Positions 1 through 8,572 of a DNA stretch of 33,093 bases are shown here, piece after piece. This DNA comes from Enterobacter sp. ENT03 (lineage in GTDB: Bacteria > Pseudomonadota > Gammaproteobacteria > Enterobacterales > Enterobacteriaceae). The stretch is from positions 1 to 33,093 of the forward strand of contig NZ_JAHUXA010000030.1 in the NCBI RefSeq assembly GCF_019218745.1, read 5' to 3'. The notes beneath the pieces were generated by a model, which worked only from the letters and a program-made list of their open reading frames with translations, did no database searches and was not told the origin of the DNA. Made by a program: the position numbers and the translations under genes. Each line of letters opens with the position of its first letter. The stretch's first letter is position 1.

Positions 1-47
1 GCCTGCCGCCAGCGTTCAATCTGAGCCATGATCAAACTCTTCAATTT
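1..47 (-). rRNA. rrs: 16S ribosomal RNA, 5' end only
   Basis: Read on the minus strand, the first bases are the universal start of bacterial 16S rRNA (AGAGTTTGATCATGGCTCAG), beginning with AAATTGAAG at base 47. The rest of the gene lies beyond the left edge. The position divergent from purH matches rrnE of E. coli, so the operon is probably the rrnE equivalent (inference from synteny). Confidence 0.97.
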
Positions 48-179
48 AAGTTTGATGCTCGTGAATTAAACTTCGTAATGAATTACGTATGTTCACTCCA
101 GAGACTTGGTATTCATTTAGCGTCCGAAGACGTTTAAGAATCCATGTCCTTGAGTGCCCACACAGATTGTCTGATAAAT

Positions 180-191
180 TGTTAAAGAGCA
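180..191 (-). promoter_or_regulatory. rrn leader boxA antitermination element
   Basis: The minus strand reads TGCTCTTTAACA, the boxA sequence of enterobacterial rrn leaders. It lies in the leader between P2 and the 16S start. In E. coli boxA RNA recruits NusB/S10 and the rest of the rRNA antitermination complex. The leader from 48 to 229 otherwise carries the usual rrn leader sequence and no gene. Confidence 0.85.
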
Positions 192-229
192 GTGCAACGC
201 GGCTTTCGCTCACCGTTGCGAGGTGGCGT

Positions 230-257
230 ATATTACGCTTTCCTCTTTCAGAGTCAA
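230..257 (-). promoter_or_regulatory. rrn P2 promoter
   Basis: On the minus strand a -35 TTGACT (252-257) and a -10 TAATAT (230-235) are separated by 16 bp. This spacing and the position downstream of P1 match rrn P2 promoters of E. coli. Confidence 0.85.
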
Positions 258-340
258 CCCTCATTTTCAGGATTTTTTCTCTTCAACCGAACCGGCTGTT
301 TGTGTGAAGTGATTCACATCCGCCGTGTCGATGGAGGCGC

Positions 341-368
341 ATTATAGGGAGTTCTGAAGGCACCGCAA
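341..368 (-). promoter_or_regulatory. rrn P1 promoter
   Basis: On the minus strand a -35 TTGCGG (363-368) and a perfect -10 TATAAT (341-346) are 16 bp apart. They are followed by the GC-rich discriminator GCGCCTCC typical of stringently controlled rRNA P1 promoters. An AT-rich stretch upstream of the -35 (about 369-392) fits an UP element. Start of transcription is expected near base 333, about 285 bp before the 16S gene, as in E. coli. Confidence 0.9.
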
Positions 369-444
369 TACCTAAATGACAGAAAAATGACTGACTGCTG
401 CATTCCACAGCAAAACCCCGCCTTATACCTATTTACGCACAGAG

Positions 445-453
445 TTATCCACA
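445..453 (+). promoter_or_regulatory. Consensus DnaA box in the rrn-purH divergent region
   Basis: TTATCCACA is an exact match to the high-affinity DnaA box. It lies about 77 bp upstream of the rrn P1 -35 and about 33 bp upstream of the PurR operator of purH. Only one copy was seen, so this is not an origin. A role in either promoter is inference. Confidence 0.5.
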
Positions 454-485
454 AAGCGGTGAAACACTAAAAATTCGCGAGCGTT

Positions 486-507
486 GCGCAAACGTTTTCG
501 TTACAAT
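486..507 (+). promoter_or_regulatory. purHD promoter -10 with overlapping PurR operator
   Basis: GCGCAAACGTTTTCGT (486-501) fits the 16-bp PurR palindrome (consensus ANGCAANCGNTTNCNT) at every defined position except the first. It abuts a -10 hexamer TACAAT (502-507). No convincing -35 was seen at the right spacing. Known biology: PurR with hypoxanthine or guanine represses purHD by covering this promoter in E. coli. Confidence 0.85.
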
Positions 508-527
508 GCCCGCGCTAAAACAAGGAT

Positions 528-588
528 GCCCCGTCTGGGGCGTTAGCTGAATTTTGGGAAGAAAGAAAACCGAAGATTCAGCTAACGC
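528..588 (+). promoter_or_regulatory. purH leader hairpins
   Basis: Two hairpins fill the 5' leader. The first is GCCCC-GTCT-GGGGC (528-541). The second has 13-bp perfect arms at 540-552 and 576-588 (GCGTTAGCTGAAT and its complement) around a purine-rich 23-nt loop. They share two bases, so both cannot form in full at once. Neither has a U-tract, so neither is a simple terminator. Role unknown. Confidence 0.6.
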
Positions 589-623
589 TCTCTGTAATGT
601 CCAAATCCTGGGGATTTAATACC

Positions 624-2213
624 ATGCAACAACGTCGTCCAGTTCGCCGTGCCCTGCTCAGTGTTTCTGACAAAGCCGGTATCATCGAATTTGCACAGGC
701 TCTCTCCTCGCGTGGCGTGGAGCTGCTATCCACTGGCGGTACCGCACGCCTGTTGGCAGAGAAAGGCCTGCCGGTCACCGAAGTATCTGACTACACCGGC
801 TTCCCGGAAATGATGGATGGACGCGTCAAGACGCTGCACCCGAAAGTGCATGGCGGTATTCTGGGTCGTCGCGGGCAGGATGATGCGATCATGGCGCAGC
901 ACGACATCTCTCCTATTGATATGGTTGTTGTAAACCTTTACCCGTTCGCCGCCACCGTCGCGCGCGATGGCTGCACGCTGGAAGACGCGGTAGAGAACAT
1001 TGATATTGGCGGCCCCACTATGGTCCGCTCCGCCGCCAAGAACCATAAAGATGTGGCTATCGTGGTTAAGAGCAGCGACTACTACGCCATTATTAATGAG
1101 ATGGACGCGAACGACGGCTCCCTGACCCTTGCTACCCGTTTTGACCTCGCCATTAAAGCCTTCGAACATACTGCCGCCTACGACAGCATGATCGCCAACT
1201 ACTTCGGCAGCCTGGTTCCCGCTTATCACGGCGACAGCAAAGATCCTTCTGGCCGCTTCCCACGCACGCTGAATCTGAACTTCATTAAGAAGCAGGATAT
1301 GCGCTACGGTGAGAACAGCCACCAGCAGGCCGCCTTCTATATAGAAGAAGAAATTAAAGAAGCCTCGGTTGCCACCGCAACACAGGTGCAGGGCAAAGCG
1401 CTCTCTTATAACAACATTGCCGACACCGACGCCGCGCTGGAATGTGTGAAAGAGTTCAGCGAACCGGCCTGTGTGATTGTCAAACATGCCAACCCGTGCG
1501 GCGTGGCGGTCAGCGATTCGATCCTCGACGCTTACGATCGCGCTTACAAAACCGATCCGACTTCCGCGTTCGGCGGCATTATCGCCTTTAACCGTGAACT
1601 GGATGCGGAAACGGCGCAGGCCATTATCTCCCGTCAGTTTGTTGAGGTGATCATCGCCCCGTCGGCGACGGAAGAGGCGCTGAAAATCACTGCCGCTAAA
1701 CAGAACGTGCGCGTGCTGGTTTGCGGCGAATGGTCTGCCCGCGTCGCGGGTCTGGATTTCAAGCGTGTGAACGGCGGCCTGCTGGTTCAGGATCGCGATC
1801 TGGGCATGGTGAGCGAAGCGGAATTGCGCGTGGTCAGCAAACGCCAGCCGAGCGAGCAGGAACTGCGTGATGCGCTGTTCTGCTGGAAAGTCGCCAAGTT
1901 CGTTAAATCCAACGCTATTGTTTATGCCAAAGAGAATATGACCATCGGCATTGGCGCGGGTCAGATGAGCCGCGTGTACTCCGCGAAAATCGCCGGTATT
2001 AAAGCAGGTGATGAAGGACTGGAAGTGAAAGGCTCCGCGATGGCCTCCGACGCCTTCTTCCCGTTCCGCGATGGTATTGATGCCGCTGCGGCTGTGGGCG
2101 TCAGCTGCGTGATCCAGCCTGGCGGTTCCATTCGTGATGATGAAGTTATCGCGGCTGCCGACGAACACGGTATCGCGATGATCTTCACTGACATGCGCCA
2201 CTTCCGCCATTAA
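624..2213 (+). CDS. purH: Bifunctional AICAR formyltransferase / IMP cyclohydrolase PurH
   Basis: Catalyses the last two steps of de novo purine synthesis in the cytoplasm: formylation of AICAR with 10-formyl-THF, then ring closure to IMP. The product is 529 aa, the same length as E. coli PurH, and matches it closely throughout. The N-terminal MGS-like cyclohydrolase domain (about 1-200) contains STGGTA and the [11 protein letters not shown] signature. The C-terminal transformylase domain carries KHANPCG with the catalytic Lys-His, and TSAFGGI. The start at [10 protein letters not shown] is chosen over an in-frame ATG at 597 because it has a GGGGA ribosome site 10 bp upstream and matches E. 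coli. It is followed by purD after 14 bp and is controlled by the PurR operator upstream. Confidence 0.97.
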   Translation: MQQRRPVRRALLSVSDKAGIIEFAQALSSRGVELLSTGGTARLLAEKGLPVTEVSDYTGFPEMMDGRVKTLHPKVHGGILGRRGQDDAIMAQHDISPIDMVVVNLYPFAATVARDGCTLEDAVENIDIGGPTMVRSAAKNHKDVAIVVKSSDYYAIINEMDANDGSLTLATRFDLAIKAFEHTAAYDSMIANYFGSLVPAYHGDSKDPSGRFPRTLNLNFIKKQDMRYGENSHQQAAFYIEEEIKEASVATATQVQGKALSYNNIADTDAALECVKEFSEPACVIVKHANPCGVAVSDSILDAYDRAYKTDPTSAFGGIIAFNRELDAETAQAIISRQFVEVIIAPSATEEALKITAAKQNVRVLVCGEWSARVAGLDFKRVNGGLLVQDRDLGMVSEAELRVVSKRQPSEQELRDALFCWKVAKFVKSNAIVYAKENMTIGIGAGQMSRVYSAKIAGIKAGDEGLEVKGSAMASDAFFPFRDGIDAAAAVGVSCVIQPGGSIRDDEVIAAADEHGIAMIFTDMRHFRH

Positions 2214-2227
2214 TCCCGGAGCAGATA

Positions 2228-3514
2228 ATGAAAGTATTAGTTATTGGTAACGGCGGACGCGAACACGCGCTGGCGTGGAAAGCCGCCCAGTCACCCGCAG
2301 TCAAAACCGTTTTTGTCGCACCGGGTAACGCCGGTACGGCGCTGGAGCCGATGCTGCAAAACGTGGCTATTGGCGCGACCGATATTCCGGCGCTGTTGAA
2401 TTTTGCCCAAAGTGAACATATTGACCTGACGATCGTTGGCCCGGAAGCCCCGCTGGTGCTGGGCGTGGTCGATGCCTTCCGCGCGGCCGGCCTGACCATC
2501 TTTGGCCCAACGCAGGGCGCCGCCCAGCTGGAAGGCTCCAAAGCTTTCACCAAAGACTTCCTCGCCCGTCACCATATTCCGACGGCGGAATACCAGAACT
2601 TTACTGACATCGAGCCTGCGCTGGCATATCTGCGCGAGAAAGGCGCGCCGATCGTCATCAAAGCGGATGGTCTGGCGGCGGGTAAAGGGGTGATTGTCGC
2701 CATGACGCTGGAGGAAGCGGAAGCCGCGGTTCACGATATGCTGGCTGGCAACGCCTTTGGCGATGCAGGTCATCGGATCGTGATTGAAGAGTTTCTGGAT
2801 GGCGAAGAAGCCAGCTTCATCGTGATGGTGGATGGCGAGCATGTCCTGCCGATGGCCACCAGCCAGGATCACAAGCGCGTTGGCGATGCCGACACCGGAC
2901 CGAATACCGGCGGTATGGGCGCATATTCTCCGGCTCCCGTGGTGACCGATGAAGTCCACCAGCGCACCATGGATCGTGTGATCTGGCCAACGGTGCGTGG
3001 TATGGCGGCGGAAGGCAATACCTACACCGGCTTCTTGTACGCCGGTCTGATGATCGACAAGCAGGGCAACCCGAAGGTTATCGAGTTTAACTGCCGTTTC
3101 GGCGATCCGGAAACCCAACCGATCATGCTGCGTATGAAGTCCGATCTGGTTGAACTCTGTCTGGCCGCCTGCGAAGGCAAGCTGGATGAGAAAAGCTCGG
3201 AGTGGGACGAACGCGCCTCGCTGGGCGTGGTGATCGCCGCGGGCGGCTATCCGGGTGATTATCGTACCGGAGACGTGATCCACGGTCTGCCGCTGGAAGA
3301 AGTGGGCGGTAAGGTGTTCCATGCGGGCACTGCACTTGCAGACGACCGCGTGCTGACCAACGGCGGGCGCGTGCTGTGCGCCACGGCGCTGGGTCATACC
3401 GTAGCGGAAGCGCAGAAAAACGCCTATGCGTTAATGGCGGATATTCACTGGGATGGCAGCTTCAGCCGCCGGGATATTGGCTATCGCGCGATTGCCCGCG
3501 AGCAGGGGGAGTAA
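2228..3514 (+). CDS. purD: Phosphoribosylamine-glycine ligase (GAR synthetase) PurD
   Basis: Joins phosphoribosylamine and glycine with ATP to give GAR, the second step of de novo purine synthesis. The 428-aa protein begins with the N-domain motif GNGGREHALAW and has an ATP-grasp core (VIKADGLAAGKGV, about 143-155). It also carries PNTGGMGAYSPAP, the GARS signature, and the metal-binding segment EFNCRFGDPETQ. Length is within one residue of E. coli PurD. The start has a GGAG site and lies 14 bp after purH, so the two form one PurR-controlled transcript. Unlike E. coli, no zraPSR genes follow; the next gene, yjaH, converges on it after 43 bp. Confidence 0.97.
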   Translation: MKVLVIGNGGREHALAWKAAQSPAVKTVFVAPGNAGTALEPMLQNVAIGATDIPALLNFAQSEHIDLTIVGPEAPLVLGVVDAFRAAGLTIFGPTQGAAQLEGSKAFTKDFLARHHIPTAEYQNFTDIEPALAYLREKGAPIVIKADGLAAGKGVIVAMTLEEAEAAVHDMLAGNAFGDAGHRIVIEEFLDGEEASFIVMVDGEHVLPMATSQDHKRVGDADTGPNTGGMGAYSPAPVVTDEVHQRTMDRVIWPTVRGMAAEGNTYTGFLYAGLMIDKQGNPKVIEFNCRFGDPETQPIMLRMKSDLVELCLAACEGKLDEKSSEWDERASLGVVIAAGGYPGDYRTGDVIHGLPLEEVGGKVFHAGTALADDRVLTNGGRVLCATALGHTVAEAQKNAYALMADIHWDGSFSRRDIGYRAIAREQGE

Positions 3515-3529
3515 TTTCCCCCTCAGCCT

Positions 3530-3554
3530 AACCCTCTTCCATAGGGAGAGGGTT
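3530..3554. terminator. Inverted repeat between convergent purD and yjaH
   Basis: Arms AACCCTCT (3530-3537) and AGAGGGTT (3547-3554) flank a 9-nt loop, preceded by CCCCTCAGCCT. It fills the 43-bp gap between the two convergent stop codons and could end transcription from either side. The sequence resembles a CCCTAACCCTCTCCC-type intergenic element that I recall from enterobacterial genomes; that assignment is from memory and should be checked by a genome-wide count. Confidence 0.5.
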
Positions 3555-3557
3555 TGC

Positions 3558-4256
3558 TCAGAAATTCTTTTCCTGCGGCTGCCAGGTGCAGTAATCCTCA
3601 TTCGCTACCAGCAGCAGCTGTGCACCCTCTGGCGCTTCCAGCCACGCAATACTCACCTCAGCAGAAGAATGGCGCTGACGCCGTTCTATATGGCTTAACG
3701 CCTGCTCATCAAATTCCGGTTTTACCGTCTGTCCTTCGCAGGTGCTGACGCTGTGGTCGGCATGCCAGCGGCCCTGACGCAGTATAACCTGCCCCTGACG
3801 CAGCGCATCGCTGGTCTGGCGGATCTGGTCGGCACGATAGCGGTACAGCGCGATCTGGTCACTGGAGAGCTGCTGCTTCTCACCGTTCACTTCCCGCTGC
3901 ATAAAACTGAGTTCGCCGTGGTCATCAAAACGCACGCGAATATGTTCCGGCTGTTTGCCGTAGATGTTGAGTTCGATAAGGGCAAGCGTATCGCCCTGCC
4001 AGCGGTATTCGCTGGTTGAGGTGTCTCCGCTTCGCCACGGGCTGAAAGCAGAGAGAATATGAACGTCGTCATCGACATCTTTACGCCACAGGCGTATCGC
4101 ACCCTGATCGCCTGCGTAGCCGCTGGCGGTAAAGGGCGGCGGTGACGAGTCATGGCTACAGGCTGTCAGCAGTAACGCGCCAGCCAGCGCCAGCGGACGG
4201 CACCACAATGACAAAAGGGGCGAAAACGCCCCCCTGCTAAAACTGTTCACTGCCAC
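3558..4256 (-). CDS. yjaH: YjaH-like DUF1481 lipoprotein
   Basis: A 232-aa protein of unknown function, matching E. coli YjaH in sequence and position after hupA. The N-terminus is a signal peptide with hydrophobic core LALAGALLL and lipobox L-T-A-C, giving a lipidated Cys33 followed by SHDSS. An outer-membrane or periplasmic-face lipoprotein is likely (inference). The rest is soluble, ending in TWQPQEKNF. Both GTG codons at 4256 and 4250 could start translation. The second would give MNSFSRGAF, closer to the E. coli form as I remember it. The gene starts six bases after the hupA stop and may be cotranscribed with it. Confidence 0.88.
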   Translation of the reverse strand: MAVNSFSRGAFSPLLSLWCRPLALAGALLLTACSHDSSPPPFTASGYAGDQGAIRLWRKDVDDDVHILSAFSPWRSGDTSTSEYRWQGDTLALIELNIYGKQPEHIRVRFDDHGELSFMQREVNGEKQQLSSDQIALYRYRADQIRQTSDALRQGQVILRQGRWHADHSVSTCEGQTVKPEFDEQALSHIERRQRHSSAEVSIAWLEAPEGAQLLLVANEDYCTWQPQEKNF

Positions 4257-4262
4257 GCTGTC

Positions 4263-4535
4263 TTACTTAACTGCGTCTTTCAGTGCTTTACCAGAAACAA
4301 ATGCCGGCACGTTAGCTGCGGCGATTTTGATTTCTTTACCGGTCTGCGGGTTGCGGCCAGTACGCTCAGCGCGGTGGTTCACTTTGAAGGTACCGAAACC
4401 AACCAGTTGTACAGCATCGCCTTCTTTCAGAGACTCAGTAATAGCAGCCAGGGTGGATTCCAGAGCAGCTTTCGCCTGCACTTTAGACAGATCAGCCTTG
4501 TCCGCAATTACATCAATCAGTTGAGTCTTGTTCAT
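4263..4535 (-). CDS. hupA: DNA-binding protein HU-alpha
   Basis: A 90-aa nucleoid protein that bends and compacts DNA, acting as a homodimer or with HU-beta. The sequence is almost identical to E. coli HupA. It shows the signature [19 protein letters not shown] around residues 46-64, with the DNA-arm Arg and Pro residues, and the conserved C-terminus [11 protein letters not shown] strong TAAGGAT ribosome site precedes the ATG. A 185-bp gap from yjaG leaves room for its own promoter; E. coli hupA is known to have one, but I could not pick unambiguous hexamers here. Confidence 0.98.
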   Translation of the reverse strand: MNKTQLIDVIADKADLSKVQAKAALESTLAAITESLKEGDAVQLVGFGTFKVNHRAERTGRNPQTGKEIKIAAANVPAFVSGKALKDAVK

Positions 4536-4637
4536 AAGTTATCCTTACAATGTGTTTATCGCTTGCTAAGCATCGAGTGCGACGGAAATGCCAAAAAGCG
4601 CCCTCCTGCATACACGCACCGATAGCCACTTTTTTTC

Positions 4638-4666
4638 GCCCCCCAAATGTAGACCAGACGGGGGGC
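4638..4666. repeat. G/C-only inverted repeat between yjaG and hupA
   Basis: Arms GCCCCCC (4638-4644) and GGGGGGC (4660-4666) surround a 15-nt loop. On the minus strand it is followed by GAAAAAAAG rather than a U-tract, so it is not a standard terminator for yjaG. It may be a pause or processing hairpin upstream of the hupA promoter; function not known. Confidence 0.5.
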
Positions 4667-4720
4667 TAATGGGAAGCCTTGCAGTATGACAAATCAGGCG
4701 TTAAATCACGTTTTCTTGTC

Positions 4721-5311
4721 TCATTGCTGTAAATTTATACCGATATTGCTCTCACCCGCTTCGCGCAGGTCCGCGCGAAGGCCTTTGATCAGCTCCAGGT
4801 CGCGCTCTTCGCAGTCGGCCAGCAGGCGGAAAATCTCCCACTGAATGTCCCATTCCTGCTCAACCGCCGGGTTCAGTTTCAGCTCTTCATCGGTCATTTC
4901 CCGACCAGCCTGCGTCATTTCCAGCATCGCCACCGTGGTGATAGAGGTCTTGCTGACTTCAATGGCATGTTCCAGCGTCTCGCCGCTTAAACGTGAATGC
5001 AGCAGTTCACTTAATGCTACACAGGCGTCGATAGCCGGATAAACGCCATACATATCGTAATCGTCCGCCGACGGGATCGCTTCTTCCAGCTTTTCCAGTT
5101 GGCTGTCGAAGTTGATCTTCGCGTCTTTAACCGTCAGCGTTTCCCAGATGAGATCGACCATACGGCGATAAAGCTGCGCGTCACCAAAGCCGGTTTGCTG
5201 GCAAAACATGGCGTAGTTCGGGTACATGCGCTCGCAAAGACAGGCCATAAAAGTGACGTGCTGCCAGCTTTCCAGCTTCTCCAGCCGCAGGTGAATCGGG
5301 TTTTGTAACAT
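4721..5311 (-). CDS. yjaG: YjaG, DUF416 family protein
   Basis: A 196-aa, predominantly helical soluble protein of unknown function, the same length as E. coli YjaG and very similar along its whole length, for example HVTFMACLCERMYPNY and GVYPAIDACVALSEL. No signal peptide or membrane segment is seen. It lies 42 bp downstream of nfi and upstream of hupA in the same order as in E. coli. Cotranscription with hemE and nfi is plausible. No catalytic motif can be pointed to. Confidence 0.93.
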   Translation of the reverse strand: MLQNPIHLRLEKLESWQHVTFMACLCERMYPNYAMFCQQTGFGDAQLYRRMVDLIWETLTVKDAKINFDSQLEKLEEAIPSADDYDMYGVYPAIDACVALSELLHSRLSGETLEHAIEVSKTSITTVAMLEMTQAGREMTDEELKLNPAVEQEWDIQWEIFRLLADCEERDLELIKGLRADLREAGESNIGINLQQ

Positions 5312-5353
5312 GATGAGTTCTCAATATCGGAAATTAGCCGCAGTGTACCTGAA

Positions 5354-6025
5354 TCAAGGTTGGATTTCCTGCCAGCGCAGAAACGCCGGACGCCGCGAGG
5401 CGACGGCATCCGCCCAGCGCGTCGGCTCCGGTAAACGGTAGCCTTTCGTACAGCGCTGCACCCAGGCCAGCGCGCTGTCCTGACTGACGCGATGACCGGT
5501 GGCGATAAACAGCGGGTTACAGCGCGCTTTGCTGCGCCATACCCACGCCAGATCCTCACCTTTATCACGCAGCGGCACCAGCGCGCCTGGCTCGTCAGAC
5601 AGCGGCTCAAACTTACCGCACAGCCGTTTTTTCGCAACGCCAATGGTCGGAACATCCACCAGCAGGCCAAAATGGCTGGCTACGCCCAGACGGCGCGGAT
5701 GCGAAATACCATGCCCATCGACGAACAGCAGATCGGGTTTTTGTGACAGCATATTCCATGCCGCCATGAGTGCCGGATACTCACGAAAGGAGAGGAAACC
5801 AGGAATGTACGGCATGGTGGTGGCGATACGCGCGATCTGATATTCAACCAGTTCAAGTCCCGGATACGTCAGCAGCACCATCGCCGCGCGGGTCACTTCC
5901 CCGCCCTCTTCAAAACCGACGTCCGCACCGCCGATAATTGTCGGGGGATCGTTGATAAAGCGGTCTTCCCGACAAACCGATGACGCCAGTTCAAGCTGCT
6001 GCGCGCGTAATGACGCGAGATCCAT
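5354..6025 (-). CDS. nfi: Endonuclease V (deoxyinosine 3'-endonuclease)
   Basis: Nicks DNA at the second phosphodiester bond 3' of deoxyinosine and some other lesions, starting repair of deaminated adenine. The 223-aa protein has the same length as E. coli Nfi. Visible active-site features are Asp35 in GADVGFE, the wedge motif [11 protein letters not shown] with the conserved Glu, and VDGHG with the second metal-binding Asp. [12 protein letters not shown] and GVAKKRLCG are also conserved. It follows hemE after only 9 bp, so translation is probably coupled in one transcript. Confidence 0.97.
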   Translation of the reverse strand: MDLASLRAQQLELASSVCREDRFINDPPTIIGGADVGFEEGGEVTRAAMVLLTYPGLELVEYQIARIATTMPYIPGFLSFREYPALMAAWNMLSQKPDLLFVDGHGISHPRRLGVASHFGLLVDVPTIGVAKKRLCGKFEPLSDEPGALVPLRDKGEDLAWVWRSKARCNPLFIATGHRVSQDSALAWVQRCTKGYRLPEPTRWADAVASRRPAFLRWQEIQP

Positions 6026-6034
6026 GAAACCTCC

Positions 6035-7099
6035 TTACTGATGATAAGGCTGTGAAAGACGGTGCACTGCCTCCACAAAAGCGCCTGCATGTTCGGGTGG
6101 AACGTCCTGATGAATGCCGTGGCCGAGGTTGAAGATATGACCTTCGCCCTGACCAAAGCCAGCCAGAATAGTCGCCACTTCCTCTTCAATGCGTGCAGGC
6201 GGTGCATAAAGCATGGACGGGTCCATGTTGCCCTGCAACGCCACTTTATGGCCCACGCGACGACGCGCGTCGGCAATATCGATAGTCCAGTCGAGACCCA
6301 GCGCATCGCAGCCGGTTTCCGCCATCGCTTCCAGCCACTGACCGCCGCCTTTGGTAAACAGCGTCACTGGCACGCGGCGGCCTTCGTTTTCACGCAGCAG
6401 GCCATCGACGATTTTGTGCATGTAGTAGAGAGAAAATTGCTGATAATCGCGCCCGGTCAGCACGCCGCCCCAGGTGTCGAAAATCATCACCGACTGGGCG
6501 CCCGCGCGGATCTGCGCGTTGAGATAAAGCGTAACGCTTTTCGCCAGCGTATCGAGCAGCGCATGCAAGGTCAGCGGTTCGGCGTACATCATCTTTTTAA
6601 TCAGCGTGAAGGCTTTGCTGCTGCCGCCTTCCACCATATAGGTCGCCAGCGTCCACGGGCTGCCGGAGAAGCCAATCAACGGCACTTCACCTTTCAGCTC
6701 GCGGCGAATAGTGCGCACCGCGTTCATCACGTAACCCAGTTCGTCTTCCGGATCCGGCACCGGCAGTTTATCGACATCGGCTTTACAGGTGATGGGCGAG
6801 GTAAAACGTGGGCCTTCGCCAGTCTCAAAGTAGAGGCCGAGGCCCATCGCATCGGGGATAGTCAGAATGTCCGAAAAAAGGATCGCCGCATCAAGCGGGA
6901 AACGGCGCAGCGGTTGCAGGGTGACTTCGCACGCCAGCTCTGCGTTTTTACACAGCGACATAAAGTCCCCGGCTTGCGCGCGCGTGGCTTTGTACTCCGG
7001 CAAATAGCGGCCAGCCTGTCTCATCATCCATACCGGGGTGACATCAACCGGCAGGCGCTGGAGCGCGCGCAGGTAACGATCGTTTTTCAGTTCGGTCAT
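6035..7099 (-). CDS. hemE: Uroporphyrinogen decarboxylase HemE
   Basis: Removes four acetate carboxyls from uroporphyrinogen III to make coproporphyrinogen III in haem synthesis. At 354 aa it equals the E. coli enzyme. Both family signatures are visible: [15 protein letters not shown] near residues 22-36, with the substrate-binding Arg residues, and [16 protein letters not shown] near 145-160. The FSDIL motif with the catalytic Asp and the C-terminal [12 protein letters not shown] are also intact. The start is MTELKND, behind a GAGGAA ribosome site; an in-frame upstream ATG would add five residues. It lies 40 bp after nudC and 9 bp before nfi. Confidence 0.97.
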   Translation of the reverse strand: MTELKNDRYLRALQRLPVDVTPVWMMRQAGRYLPEYKATRAQAGDFMSLCKNAELACEVTLQPLRRFPLDAAILFSDILTIPDAMGLGLYFETGEGPRFTSPITCKADVDKLPVPDPEDELGYVMNAVRTIRRELKGEVPLIGFSGSPWTLATYMVEGGSSKAFTLIKKMMYAEPLTLHALLDTLAKSVTLYLNAQIRAGAQSVMIFDTWGGVLTGRDYQQFSLYYMHKIVDGLLRENEGRRVPVTLFTKGGGQWLEAMAETGCDALGLDWTIDIADARRRVGHKVALQGNMDPSMLYAPPARIEEEVATILAGFGQGEGHIFNLGHGIHQDVPPEHAGAFVEAVHRLSQPYHQ

Positions 7100-7139
7100 T
7101 TTGCAGTTCCTCAATGCGTCAGACCGTCATTGTAACATG

Positions 7140-7913
7140 TCACTCATACTCTGCCCGACACAAAGCCACGGTGTCCTCGATCAAACGGCGTGCGACGGTA
7201 CCCGGCGGCGGTAACAGCGGCAACGCATCATAGCGATACCAGCCCGCGTCCAGCAGCTCGTTAGGATCGATGTTGATTTCACCGCTGTCATACTCAGCCA
7301 TAAAGGCGGTCATCAGCGATTGCGGGAACGGCCAGGGTTGGGAAGTGACATAACGGAGATTTTTCACGCGGATGCCGCTCTCTTCCATAACTTCGCGGGC
7401 CACCGTCTGCTCCAGCGTCTCGCCAACTTCGACAAAACCGGCCAGTACGGTGTAGATGCCATTGCGATGGCGCGTGTGCTGGGCGAGCAGGATTTTGTCT
7501 TCCCGGCGAATAGCGACAATGATGCACGGCGCGATTTGCGGGTAATAACGTTCGCGGCAGTTGCCGCACAGCATCGCCCATTCGCTTTTGCTGGTGTGCA
7601 TGGTGTGCCCGCAGTAGCCGCAGAACTGGTGCGAGCGGTAAAACTCCGCCAGCTGCACGCCGCGCCCGGCGAGCTGGAACAGCCCGACATCCTGATCCAT
7701 CAGTTGCCGGACGGAGGACATGTCCTGACGGCGATTCTGGCGCACCAGCCACACGGGTTCGCCCTGCCATTCGCCGATAGTTAAACCGCGCTGGCCCACA
7801 AGATCAAAATTAACTGCCTCACCATGTGGTAATTCTCCGGCGGGCAGCCATAATTTTTGTTCATGACTGATGATCCACCAGCCTTGATCGGTTAATTCAA
7901 TCACACGTTCCAT
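7140..7913 (-). CDS. nudC: NAD-capped RNA hydrolase / NADH pyrophosphatase NudC
   Basis: Hydrolyses NAD(H) and removes NAD caps from RNA 5' ends. The 257-aa protein matches E. coli NudC in length. A zinc ribbon is visible as CGYCG and [12 protein letters not shown]. The Nudix box runs from GFVEVGE to REVMEESG with the catalytic Glu residues. The family motif SQPWPFPQS follows it. Start: the ATG giving [13 protein letters not shown] matches E. coli; a GTG four codons upstream (7925) behind AAGG is an alternative. The gene diverges from rsd and leads the minus-strand group nudC-hemE-nfi. Confidence 0.95.
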   Translation of the reverse strand: MERVIELTDQGWWIISHEQKLWLPAGELPHGEAVNFDLVGQRGLTIGEWQGEPVWLVRQNRRQDMSSVRQLMDQDVGLFQLAGRGVQLAEFYRSHQFCGYCGHTMHTSKSEWAMLCGNCRERYYPQIAPCIIVAIRREDKILLAQHTRHRNGIYTVLAGFVEVGETLEQTVAREVMEESGIRVKNLRYVTSQPWPFPQSLMTAFMAEYDSGEINIDPNELLDAGWYRYDALPLLPPPGTVARRLIEDTVALCRAEYE

Positions 7914-7960
7914 AATCTGTTGCACTACCTTAGCGACACTGGCATGTTGGTAACATCATT

Positions 7961-7989
7961 TTTACAAATTTGGGTAAGTATTTTTTAAT
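7961..7989 (+). promoter_or_regulatory. Candidate rsd promoter
   Basis: TTTACA (7961-7966) and TTTAAT (7984-7989) are separated by 17 bp, ahead of the GGAG ribosome site of rsd. Transcription would start about 15 bases before the ATG, leaving a very short leader, so this is only a candidate. Confidence 0.35.
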
Positions 7990-8010
7990 CTTAATATTTC
8001 GGAGTTGATC

Positions 8011-8514
8011 ATGCTAAACCAGCTACAAAGCCTGACAGAGCGAGTGGGAGGAAGTAATAAACTTGTCGACCATTGGTTACATGTCCGTAAGCACCTGCTT
8101 GTGTCCTATTACAATCTGGTCGGCATGAAACCTGGCAGAGAATCCTTTACCGAACTCGATGAAAAAGCGCTGGATGATTTCTGTCATAGCCTGGTCGATT
8201 ATCTTTCCGCCGGTCACTTTAGTATTTATGAACGGATTATCAGCGAAATGGAAGGGACCAGCCCACTTTTCGCCGCCACGCAGATCTATCCTCTGCTGGA
8301 AGCGAACACCCAGCAGATCATGAATTACTATGATTCCAGCCTGGAAAATGCCATTGATGACAGCAACTTCATTGAGTTCCAGCATGCCCTGTCCGGCATT
8401 GGCGAAGCACTGGCACAACGTTTCGCCCTGGAAGATCAGCTGATCGTGCTGGCCTTTGATTTCAATCTGGCGGAGAGCGCCAATGACGAGAGCGAGATGG
8501 CCCGTCCTGCATAA
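8011..8514 (+). CDS. rsd: Regulator of sigma D (anti-sigma-70 factor) Rsd
   Basis: Binds domain 4 of sigma-70 in stationary phase and favours use of alternative sigma factors; in E. coli it also stimulates SpoT when HPr frees it. The 167-aa helical protein matches E. coli Rsd well up to the C-terminus (GSNKLVDHWLHVRKHLLVSYYNLVG, split here as family core; DDFCHSLVDYLSAGHFSIYER). After that it is about nine residues longer, ending SANDESEMARPA. The ATG at 8011 is preceded by GGAG at 8001-8004. A TTG at 8005 would overlap the ribosome site and is rejected. It diverges from nudC and ends at a strong terminator. Confidence 0.95.
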   Translation: MLNQLQSLTERVGGSNKLVDHWLHVRKHLLVSYYNLVGMKPGRESFTELDEKALDDFCHSLVDYLSAGHFSIYERIISEMEGTSPLFAATQIYPLLEANTQQIMNYYDSSLENAIDDSNFIEFQHALSGIGEALAQRFALEDQLIVLAFDFNLAESANDESEMARPA

Positions 8515-8543
8515 ATTGATCACGTAAAAAGATACCGTAATAA

Positions 8544-8572
8544 AATAGCCCTGTTTTCAGGGTTATTTTTTG
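8544..8572 (+). terminator. Rho-independent terminator after rsd
   Basis: A 10-bp stem (8544-8553 with 8558-8567, one G-U pair, tetraloop TTTT) is followed by a run of T. It lies about 30 bp after the rsd stop and isolates rsd from the fimbrial operon. Confidence 0.85.

Noticed and set aside
726-2210. Open frame of about 490 codons antisense to purH
   Set aside because: Low-complexity, His/Gly/Val-rich translation typical of an antisense frame; purH is intact.
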